From NCBI GenBank assembly GCA_947492475.1, contig CANLNM010000003.1, forward strand, positions 124,001 through 188,000: DNA of 64,000 nt, in the 5' to 3' direction. Shown here in pieces: positions 58,308 through 64,000 of this stretch (its first letter is position 1; every line of letters begins with the position of its first letter). The position numbers were made by a program, and so were the translations under genes. This DNA is from an uncultured Paracoccaceae bacterium. Lineage in GTDB: Bacteria > Pseudomonadota > Alphaproteobacteria > Rhodobacterales > Rhodobacteraceae. Under the pieces are notes generated by a model. The model had not been told where the DNA came from. It did not search any database and was given only the letters and a program-made list of their open reading frames with translations.

Positions 58308-59030
58308 GTGCTAAGAATAATTCAGAGAATAGCCGTTGTGATCACATTGGCCGTGGCGGGGTGCGGGATACCGGACATTTCACATCTGCCACCGGCGGAA
58401 CAATTGGCCCAGTTAGATCAGTGGATAGCAGAGTCAGAAGCCTCTCTGCACGATCCCACCCCCGCGCCGTTTTATGTTTCCCCGGCGGAACAGGCGCTAT
58501 TGGATTTGGGGGAACAACAGCAGCGTCAAATCATCGATGATATGAAAGCCCAGCGCGCGCAATTGTTGGTGGCGCATCCGGAATTGGCCCCTGTGGGGAC
58601 GTCATCTGGGCCATCTTCTGGTGCGGAGTTTGCAGGGGGGCGTTTGGGGGCAAATGTCAGCCGCGTGTCCCTGTCAGGCAATTGCGGATTTCCGGCCTCT
58701 GAGGTCAGCGAAGCCAATCGGCGACTGACCTATAACGATGCCGCATTGGGCACGTCTCAGCCTGCGTTTAACAGCCAATCCGCCCTGCGCGGAATGGCGA
58801 CGGGCATTGCCTGTTCTGATGCCAACCTGCAAATGCAAGCCTATGAGGCGCCGCTAAACGGGGCGATCAATGCGGCGATCCAACTCAGAAACTCGACCGC
58901 GACCACCATTGATTTGCGCTGTGTTCCCGGGCCGGGATCCTGGAATGATAGCATATGCACCGCTGTTGCCCTGCTGCGCGAAGCACAGGATGTGGCGGTC
59001 GTCTGTCACCAAGCCTGTTCCGGCGGATAA
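58308..59030 (+). CDS. Predicted lipoprotein of unknown function
   Basis: 240 residues from a GTG start at 58308 with GGGGA upstream. Type II signal peptide: KVLRII-like basic start, hydrophobic core, lipobox VAGC with the cysteine near residue 19. Then an acidic helical part (PPAEQLAQLDQWIAESEASL) and a C-terminal region with Cys pairs that may form disulfides (SGNCGF, IACSD, LRCVPG, DSICTA, VVCHQAC: six or more cysteines). I do not recognise the family. It converges with the next gene on a shared hairpin. Confidence 0.6.
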   Translation: MLRIIQRIAVVITLAVAGCGIPDISHLPPAEQLAQLDQWIAESEASLHDPTPAPFYVSPAEQALLDLGEQQQRQIIDDMKAQRAQLLVAHPELAPVGTSSGPSSGAEFAGGRLGANVSRVSLSGNCGFPASEVSEANRRLTYNDAALGTSQPAFNSQSALRGMATGIACSDANLQMQAYEAPLNGAINAAIQLRNSTATTIDLRCVPGPGSWNDSICTAVALLREAQDVAVVCHQACSGG

Positions 59031-59036
59031 GGATCA

Positions 59037-59068
59037 AAAACCCGGCGCGTTTGATCGCGCCGGGTTTC
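59037..59068. terminator. Bidirectional terminator between two lipoprotein genes
   Basis: CCCGGCGCG (59041-59049) pairs with CGCGCCGGG (59056-59064), with A-run on the left and T-run on the right, so it can act for the plus-strand gene before it and the minus-strand gene after it. Confidence 0.88.
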
Positions 59069-59072
59069 CAAA

Positions 59073-59621
59073 TCAGAACCGCAGTGGTTTTGGAGAGGCC
59101 ATAAATAGTGGAAATTGCACACCAAGCTCTTCGCCGGTATTGCCGTTGAAATCAACGATCAGGTAGCCGCCATTCGGGTTTCGATAATAGGCTTGGCAAG
59201 GTTTGAGAGCCTCATCAAAGATATCTTCGGCAAATGCGCTTTCCATTTCGGCCTGCAGCAATTCATTCATAAACTCACTGCCACCGATAAGTGAAAACTC
59301 AGTGTTTTCACGGTCAAAACAGACATGATCCCCTTCGATCAGCATCATCGTTTTGACCCGCAGGACCACATCTGAATCTTCTGCAACTCGTGTTCTTCCG
59401 ACGGCATAATAGGACCCACGTGTGCGAACGATTTGTTCAACAAACCGACATGTATCCGACGCTGCTTCGTAATCCACACATTCGTAGGGTGTTGCGCTCA
59501 ATTCCCGTAGATATTGTGCGGCTGGCACCTTTTCGCCTCTGGGGACGTCGGCAACCGGCGCAGCACAAGCTGTCAATCCAACCAAAGCCAGTGCAGCCGT
59601 GAATGCTTTGAAAATACGCAT
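59073..59621 (-). CDS. Predicted lipoprotein with paired cysteines
   Basis: 182 residues. Signal peptide with lipobox LTAC, cysteine at residue 19; ATG follows AAGGAAAAACG. The mature part has Cys residues in PYECVDYEAASDTCRFVEQ and DHVCFDRE / EALKPCQAYY, suggesting two disulfides, and ends with a beta-rich segment. No family recognised. It follows nadK (same strand) 13 bases after the latter's start region... its own start lies 13 bases from the nadK stop, so the two may share a transcript. Confidence 0.6.
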   Translation of the reverse strand: MRIFKAFTAALALVGLTACAAPVADVPRGEKVPAAQYLRELSATPYECVDYEAASDTCRFVEQIVRTRGSYYAVGRTRVAEDSDVVLRVKTMMLIEGDHVCFDRENTEFSLIGGSEFMNELLQAEMESAFAEDIFDEALKPCQAYYRNPNGGYLIVDFNGNTGEELGVQFPLFMASPKPLRF

Positions 59622-59634
59622 CGTTTTTCCTTAC

Positions 59635-60399
59635 TTATACAAATTGCTCACTGATTAGCCGTTCCTCAAGCCCATGTCCCACATCAAATAACAATCGATG
59701 TCGAATTTCAGGCTCACTGCGGATTTCGACCGACACAACGTTTGACACCTGGCGGCTATCCGCATCGGCCATCACCGGGCGTTTTCGCGGTTCAGATACG
59801 TCAAACCGCACCACCGCGTTTTTAGGCAGCAACGCGCCGCGCCAACGCCGGGGGCGGAACGCAGCCATCGCCGTCAGGGCCAGCACATCGGACCCAACCG
59901 GCAGGATCGGACCATGGGCAGAATAATTATAGGCCGTGGACCCGGCAGGCGTGGCGACCAGCGCCCCGTCACAGACCAGTTCCTGCATCCGCAATTTGCC
60001 ATCCACGGTGATGCGCAATTTCGCCGCCTGTGGACCGGCGCGCAGCAGGCTGACTTCGTTAATGGCCAGCGCTGTGTGGGATTCACCTGACACAGTCAAT
60101 GCGGTCATCGACAGCGGGTTGATCACCGTTTCTTCGGCCAATGACAGACGTTCGATCAGGTTGTCTTCGTTATAGGCATTCATCAAAAACCCAACCGTAC
60201 CGCGATTCATCCCATAAACCGGCGCGGGCAAATGCTGGGTTCCGTGCAACGTCTGCAACATAAACCCATCCCCGCCCAACGCGATGATGATGTCCGCCTG
60301 TTCCAGCGGAACCTCGCCATATCTGGCGGTCAGGGTCGCGCGGGCAGTTTGCGCTATGGGGGCATCGCTGGCGACAAAAGCGAAAGTCAGGTCCGACAT
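59635..60399 (-). CDS. nadK: NAD kinase
   Basis: 254 residues from the ATG at 60399 (AAGGAG at 7 bases). Family motifs: [15 protein letters not shown] (GGDG), NEVSLLR, and [21 protein letters not shown]. It phosphorylates NAD to NADP. Upstream, the plus-strand glyA promoter region begins; the two genes are divergent across about 170 bases. Confidence 0.95.
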   Translation of the reverse strand: MSDLTFAFVASDAPIAQTARATLTARYGEVPLEQADIIIALGGDGFMLQTLHGTQHLPAPVYGMNRGTVGFLMNAYNEDNLIERLSLAEETVINPLSMTALTVSGESHTALAINEVSLLRAGPQAAKLRITVDGKLRMQELVCDGALVATPAGSTAYNYSAHGPILPVGSDVLALTAMAAFRPRRWRGALLPKNAVVRFDVSEPRKRPVMADADSRQVSNVVSVEIRSEPEIRHRLLFDVGHGLEERLISEQFV

Positions 60400-60571
60400 G
60401 ACCGCTCCTTTTTGGTTTCCTTTTGGTTCTGGGCTGTCCCAATGCGAAACGCAAGACGCAGATGTCGACGCTAACAGGGCGTGTTTGTGGTTCAACATGT
60501 CGATTCAGGGGTTTTCCGATAGGAAACTTCCCTCTATTGAACCTCGGACTCTTACTGGACTGGAGCCCAAA

Positions 60572-61867
60572 ATGACCAACGACATCCGTGACGCCGGTTT
60601 CTTTACCGAAGCCCTTGCCACCCGCGACCCCGAATTGTTCGGCTCAATCACCGGAGAGCTGGGCCGTCAACGCGACGAAATCGAACTGATCGCGTCTGAA
60701 AACATCGTGTCTGCCGCCGTCATGGAAGCGCAGGGCTCGGTCATGACCAACAAATACGCCGAAGGCTATCCCGGACGTCGGTATTATGGCGGCTGCGATT
60801 ATGTCGACGTTGCTGAAAATCTGGCCATTGCCCGCGCCAAAGAATTGTTTGGCTGTGACTTTGCCAACGTTCAGCCCAATTCCGGCAGCCAAGCCAACCA
60901 AGGTGTGTTTCAGGCGCTGATCCAGCCGGGTGACACCATTCTGGGCATGAGCCTGGATGCAGGGGGGCACCTGACCCACGGCGCGCGTCCGAACCAATCC
61001 GGGAAATGGTTCAACGCGGTTCAGTATGGTGTGCGTCAGCAGGACAACACGCTGGATTATGATCAGGTCGAAGAACTGGCCAAGGAACATAAACCCAAGA
61101 TGATCATCGCTGGTGGCTCTGCCATTCCGCGCCAGATCGATTTCAAACGTATGCGTGAAATCGCCGACATGGTTGGGGCCTATCTGCACGTGGACATGGC
61201 GCATTTCGCTGGTCTGGTGGCCGCAGGTGAACATCCCAATCCGTTCCCTTATGCACATGTTGCGACAACCACGACCCACAAAACCCTGCGCGGTCCACGG
61301 GGCGGGATGATCCTGACCAATGACGAAGCCATCGCCAAAAAGATCAACTCTGCGATCTTCCCCGGCATTCAGGGCGGCCCGTTGATGCATGTGATCGCGG
61401 CCAAGGCTGTGGCCTTTGGCGAAGCGCTGCGCCCAGAGTTCAAAACCTATGCCAAACAGGTCATCACCAATGCCCAGGCCCTGTCTGATCAGCTGATCAA
61501 AGGTGGTCTGGACACGGTCACACACGGCACCGACACCCATGTTGTGCTGGTTGACCTGCGCCCCAAAGGCGTCAAAGGCAACGCCACCGAAAAGGCGCTG
61601 GGGCGCGCGCATATCACCTGTAACAAAAACGGCGTGCCATTTGATCCAGAAAAACCAACCATCACATCCGGCATCCGGCTGGGATCGCCTGCGGGCACAA
61701 CCCGTGGCTTTGGCGAAGCTGAGTTCCGCCAGATCGCAGATTGGATCATCGAAGTTGTGGACGGTCTGGCCGCCAATGGCGAAGACGGCAATGCGGAAGT
61801 AGAAAGCAAGGTCAAAGCCGAAGTCGCCGCCATGTGCGCAAAGTTCCCGCTTTACCCAAATTTGTAA
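60572..61867 (+). CDS. glyA: Serine hydroxymethyltransferase
   Basis: 431 residues from the ATG at 60572 (TGGAG upstream). PLP lysine is in [14 protein letters not shown]; substrate and cofactor residues in [33 protein letters not shown], and [16 protein letters not shown]. It interconverts serine and glycine with tetrahydrofolate, supplying one-carbon units. A clear terminator follows. I saw no recognisable riboswitch in its leader. Confidence 0.97.
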   Translation: MTNDIRDAGFFTEALATRDPELFGSITGELGRQRDEIELIASENIVSAAVMEAQGSVMTNKYAEGYPGRRYYGGCDYVDVAENLAIARAKELFGCDFANVQPNSGSQANQGVFQALIQPGDTILGMSLDAGGHLTHGARPNQSGKWFNAVQYGVRQQDNTLDYDQVEELAKEHKPKMIIAGGSAIPRQIDFKRMREIADMVGAYLHVDMAHFAGLVAAGEHPNPFPYAHVATTTTHKTLRGPRGGMILTNDEAIAKKINSAIFPGIQGGPLMHVIAAKAVAFGEALRPEFKTYAKQVITNAQALSDQLIKGGLDTVTHGTDTHVVLVDLRPKGVKGNATEKALGRAHITCNKNGVPFDPEKPTITSGIRLGSPAGTTRGFGEAEFRQIADWIIEVVDGLAANGEDGNAEVESKVKAEVAAMCAKFPLYPNL

Positions 61868-61914
61868 GGTAAACATTGCCTAAACGGGTTAAAACAAACC
61901 CGGAACAGAACCAG

Positions 61915-61939
61915 AATGCCGCCCCATCCGGGCGGCATT
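61915..61939 (+). terminator. Terminator after glyA
   Basis: AATGCCGCCC pairs with GGGCGGCATT over a 5-base loop, followed after three bases by a T-run (CGTTTTT). It is 48 bases after the glyA stop. Confidence 0.85.
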
Positions 61940-62050
61940 TATCGTTTTTAAACATGACTTTATGAATTCTAAATAGGACAATTTGAAATTTAAGACTCTG
62001 GTAAACTTCTGCCCGCAAATTCAGGGAAAGTTCATATTCCAGAGGTCCCC

Positions 62051-62347
62051 ATGCTCAAGAAAATTCTCATCCCCGCAATCGCCGCTGTATCCCTGTCTGG
62101 CTGTGGCGCAGCCGTTGTTGAAATGACCGAAGGCATGGCCATCGGCCCTGTTCAAACCCTCAACAGCTTTCAATTGAACCGCGTATCACGTGACAGTTTT
62201 GCAGGCTCAGCCCCCGCATCTTGGAAACCCGCAGAAATTCAGCGACGCGCCCATGGCTATTATTGTGGTCCATCCAGCCAAGTGACCAATTTCCGGATGC
62301 AGAATGCCGGTGGTGGTATGGTCAGCTTTTCTGGCAGCTGCATGTAA
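62051..62347 (+). CDS. Small predicted lipoprotein
   Basis: 98 residues. Signal peptide MLKKILIPAIAAVSLSGC with a clear lipobox and cysteine at residue 18. The rest is a short, probably beta-rich domain with a Cys near the middle (YYCGPSS) and one in the last three residues (SGSCM). Function unknown. ATG with AGAGGT. Convergent with the next gene (stops adjoin). Confidence 0.65.
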   Translation: MLKKILIPAIAAVSLSGCGAAVVEMTEGMAIGPVQTLNSFQLNRVSRDSFAGSAPASWKPAEIQRRAHGYYCGPSSQVTNFRMQNAGGGMVSFSGSCM

Positions 62348-62725
62348 TCACACCAAACCGCGCCAACGCAGCATGGCGATCACAATTATAAACACCAACA
62401 GCAAATTCAGCGCGATCCCGGCAAGCCAGTTCAGACGACGTGTCACCAACGCTTGTCGTGGATCGATCTGCTGAAGATATGCCACCACCCGTTGCTGGCC
62501 CATTTCGGTCATTTCCAGATTGACCATCCGGGCCAGTTTCGGGTTGCGCAGCAACAGATCCGCCTGTGCCAATGCATGTGCATCGCGCCGAATGTTTTTG
62601 GGCAATCTGCGCCCTGCCCGCGACAATTGGTGATCCAGATCCCGCCCGCGCACCCGCAGCTTTGCCTCTAGCAAATCGCGTACTTCCGTCACTTTTTCGT
62701 TTAGTTCATCCGGTCCCATTTTCAC
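62348..62725 (-). CDS. Small membrane protein with C-terminal anchor
   Basis: 125 residues from a GTG at 62725 (GGGGGT, 7 bases); ATG at 62719 is possible. The first ~95 residues are charged helices, then one membrane segment (NWLAGIALNLLLVFIIVIAML) near the C-terminus, followed by RWRGLV. This tail-anchored layout puts the bulk in the cytoplasm. No family recognised beyond roseobacter hypothetical proteins. Adjoins the small lipoprotein stop with no gap. Confidence 0.6.
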   Translation of the reverse strand: MKMGPDELNEKVTEVRDLLEAKLRVRGRDLDHQLSRAGRRLPKNIRRDAHALAQADLLLRNPKLARMVNLEMTEMGQQRVVAYLQQIDPRQALVTRRLNWLAGIALNLLLVFIIVIAMLRWRGLV

Positions 62726-62783
62726 AGCTTACCCCCTGCCATCTGGGCTTTCAATCGACAGCATCGCCTCATAAACTGACCAA

Positions 62784-63515
62784 ATGTTGAATGCGATACA
62801 TCATGGCGAAGGCCATCCCGAAAACCTGCTGATTTGCCACGGACTTTATGGGTCGGCCCGCAATTGGGGGGTGATTGCCAAACGTCTGTCCGACATCCGC
62901 AATGTCACCTGTGTGGACATGCGCAATCACGGCAACAGCCCGTGGTTTGAAAGCCATTCCTATCCGGATATGGCGCAGGATTTGACCGATTTTGCCGATG
63001 GGGACGTGCTTGGACATTCCATGGGCGGCAAGGCGGCGATGACCCTGGCGCTCACCCATCCGGATCGGGTGCGCCGGTTGATTGTCGCGGATATCGCACC
63101 GGTCAGCTACACACATTCGCAACTGGAAAACATCCACGCGATGCGGGCGGTTGATCTGTCCAAAGTGGCCAAACGTTCCGACGCCAAAGCGTTGCTGGAC
63201 GTTGATCCAGACATTCAGGACTTTTTACTACAAAGCCTTGATGTTGCCGGTAAAAAATGGCGCCTGAACATGGACGTTCTGGAACGCGAAATGCCCAAAG
63301 TCCTGTCTTTTCCGGACTTAGAAGGCCAGTTTGATGGCCCGACACTGTTCCTGTCCGGGGCAGAATCCGACTATGTCAAACCCGAACATCGCGACCGGAT
63401 CAAATCCATGTTTCCCAAGGCGCGGTTCGCCAAAATTCCCGGTGCAGGCCATTGGCTTCATGCCCAAAAACCCCGCGAATTCGAAGCCACCGCCCGCGCC
63501 TTTTTGACCGCCTGA
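62784..63515 (+). CDS. Alpha/beta hydrolase (esterase, YbfF-like)
   Basis: 243 residues. Nucleophile elbow GHSMGGKAAMTLAL (G-H-S-M-G-G), the oxyanion-region HGLYGSARNWGVIAKRL, and the C-terminal GHWLHAQKPREF histidine are all present, with an Asp before it (LFLSGAESDYV). No signal peptide. It likely cleaves small esters or acyl-CoA; substrate unknown. Overlaps nothing; its stop is 4 bases from that of the convergent 43-residue gene. Confidence 0.88.
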   Translation: MLNAIHHGEGHPENLLICHGLYGSARNWGVIAKRLSDIRNVTCVDMRNHGNSPWFESHSYPDMAQDLTDFADGDVLGHSMGGKAAMTLALTHPDRVRRLIVADIAPVSYTHSQLENIHAMRAVDLSKVAKRSDAKALLDVDPDIQDFLLQSLDVAGKKWRLNMDVLEREMPKVLSFPDLEGQFDGPTLFLSGAESDYVKPEHRDRIKSMFPKARFAKIPGAGHWLHAQKPREFEATARAFLTA

Positions 63516-63519
63516 CCCG

Positions 63520-63651
63520 CTATTGCGTGACGTTCAAATCAGCGACCACATCGGTGGCACAGCCCTGTTTCGCCAAGGATTGTGAGGTCGCAATTGTGCC
63601 AAGGCTGAGCCCGCCCAGCACAATCACAAAGACATAAGGTAGAAAACGCAT
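63520..63651 (-). CDS. 43-residue small exported or membrane protein
   Basis: An ATG at 63651 with GGAGGG 6 bases upstream starts a 43-codon frame (MRFLPYVFVIVLGG..., a hydrophobic start followed by a polar tail with one cysteine) that ends at TAG 63522-63520. The hydrophobic N-terminus of about 20 residues looks like a signal peptide or single helix. It is too short for standard gene calls and I do not recognise it. Its good ribosome site and neat placement between the esterase and the next small gene support it. Confidence 0.55.
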   Translation of the reverse strand: MRFLPYVFVIVLGGLSLGTIATSQSLAKQGCATDVVADLNVTQ

Positions 63652-63705
63652 CGAACCCTCCGTTGGTTGCCCGTCTTATACGGACGCCAACCGGGATTCC
63701 GTCGC

Positions 63706-63885
63706 TCAGCCCATCAATGCTTTGGCCACACCCCAAGACACGGGGATTCCCAGCGTGAAACCGATCAACGCCGCGATCAGGATCGGTTGCACGGTATCGT
63801 ATCCCGTGACCAAGGCCACGACGATCAGGGCCCCGGCCAGCGAAGAGCCGATGATGGAATAAAGTGTGGATGCCAAACGAAGCAT
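63706..63885 (-). CDS. Small two-helix membrane protein (often mislabelled CTP synthetase)
   Basis: 59 residues from the ATG at 63885 with GGGAGG upstream. Two hydrophobic segments (LYSIIGSSLAGALIVVAL and ILIAALIGFTLGIPVSWGVA) separated by a short loop. A short Rhodobacterales family with this MLRLAS start is often annotated 'CTP synthetase' without justification; it has none of that enzyme's domains. Function unknown. An FNR-type box lies about 60 bases upstream. Confidence 0.75.
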   Translation of the reverse strand: MLRLASTLYSIIGSSLAGALIVVALVTGYDTVQPILIAALIGFTLGIPVSWGVAKALMG

Positions 63886-63944
63886 AGCTGCCTCCCTGCT
63901 AAAAGAATACATCGCGGTTTTGACATATCCAGCACGAGACAGGA

Positions 63945-63958
63945 TTGATTTGGGTCAA
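63945..63958 (-). promoter_or_regulatory. FnrL/FNR-type box
   Basis: TTGATTTGGGTCAA (or TTGACCCAAATCAA on the minus strand) matches TTGAT-N4-ATCAA at 9 of 10 specified positions. On the minus strand a weak -10 (TATGTC) sits about 20 bases downstream, giving an activating position for the small membrane protein gene. Confidence 0.55.
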
Positions 63959-63961
63959 TCC

Positions 63962-64000
63962 CTATTTCTTTTTGACGAATTGGGTCAGGATCACGATGCG
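63962..64000 (-). CDS. C-terminal fragment of a gene running off the window
   Basis: In frame with the window edge, twelve codons (RIVILTQFVKKK) end in TAG at 63964-63962. It is the tail of a minus-strand gene beginning beyond position 64000. Too short to identify; the frame could be chance. Confidence 0.35.
   Translation of the reverse strand, partial: RIVILTQFVKKK

Noticed and set aside
60400..60571. Riboswitch in the glyA leader
   Set aside because: I looked for glycine-, ZTP- or SAH-like cores and saw none. A covariance-model scan would settle it.
60644..61876. 410-codon antisense frame over glyA
   Set aside because: Shadow of glyA; no start signal or motif.
63706..63885. CTP synthetase
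   Set aside because: The name used for this family is a misannotation; the protein is 59 residues with two membrane helices.

Overview
The window looks like a stretch of core chromosome from an alphaproteobacterium, most likely a Rhodobacterales (Roseobacter-group) species. This is inferred from gene content: a MerR-linked acyl-CoA dehydrogenase/GST/thiolase/FadJ beta-oxidation block, several AMP-forming acyl-CoA ligases including a PrpE-type propionyl-CoA ligase, a Hint_2-type protein, an H-NOX/GGDEF-EAL pair, a DUF952-pyrD pair, and a ~59-residue membrane protein of a kind often mislabelled 'CTP synthetase' in this order. No identity search could be run. I see no insertion sequences, prophage, CRISPR array, rRNA or obvious pseudogenes. 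Genes are dense, often in short operons with overlapping start and stop codons.

Layout. 1-9.0 kb: GT87-like membrane protein, carB, a small lipoprotein, a TPR-sulfotransferase and a long-chain-type acyl-CoA synthetase. 9.2-12.2 kb: an ABC half-exporter, an alpha/beta-hydrolase-like protein and tRNA-Gly(TCC). 12.4-15.1 kb: a KefF/KefC-type potassium-efflux pair. 15.1-18.2 kb: GGDEF-EAL enzyme, H-NOX sensor and an orphan XdhC. 18.3-22.6 kb: a three-gene ABC/membrane-fusion efflux operon (ATPase, FtsX-type permease, HlyD-type adaptor). 22.7-27.5 kb: small conserved proteins, a secreted 5'-nucleotidase, a predicted zinc protease, and DUF952-pyrD-arsC-like. 27.5-31.5 kb: a MATE/thioesterase operon divergent from a putative manganese exporter with a Fur/Mur-type box, followed by a small MerR. 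31.7-39.0 kb: a second MerR and the beta-oxidation operon. 39.0-45.6 kb: HxlR/SnoaL divergent pair, Hint protein, sulfotransferase, DMT transporter, acyl-CoA ligase and a degenerate M48-like membrane protein. 45.7-52.0 kb: a SPOR-domain repeat protein and a compact nucleoside-salvage operon (cdd-deoA-deoB-add-upp). 52.2-58.2 kb: maeB, a soluble chemotaxis-type receptor and prpE. 58.3-64.0 kb: lipoproteins, nadK, glyA, an esterase and very small membrane proteins.

The metabolic theme is heterotrophic carbon use: fatty-acid and short-chain acid activation, beta-oxidation, malic enzyme, and pentose/base recovery from nucleosides. Most of the interest is regulatory. I found previously unassigned (to me) palindromes or repeats in front of the efflux operon, maeB, the nucleoside operon, prpE, the manganese transporter, the beta-oxidation operon and the HxlR/SnoaL pair. 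The best signalling module is the NO-sensor/c-di-GMP pair at 15.1-17.2 kb. I did not find a clearly unprecedented multi-gene system; the strongest unexplained items are the four-fold Cys-repeat SPOR protein, the degenerate M48-like protein, and the unassigned operators.
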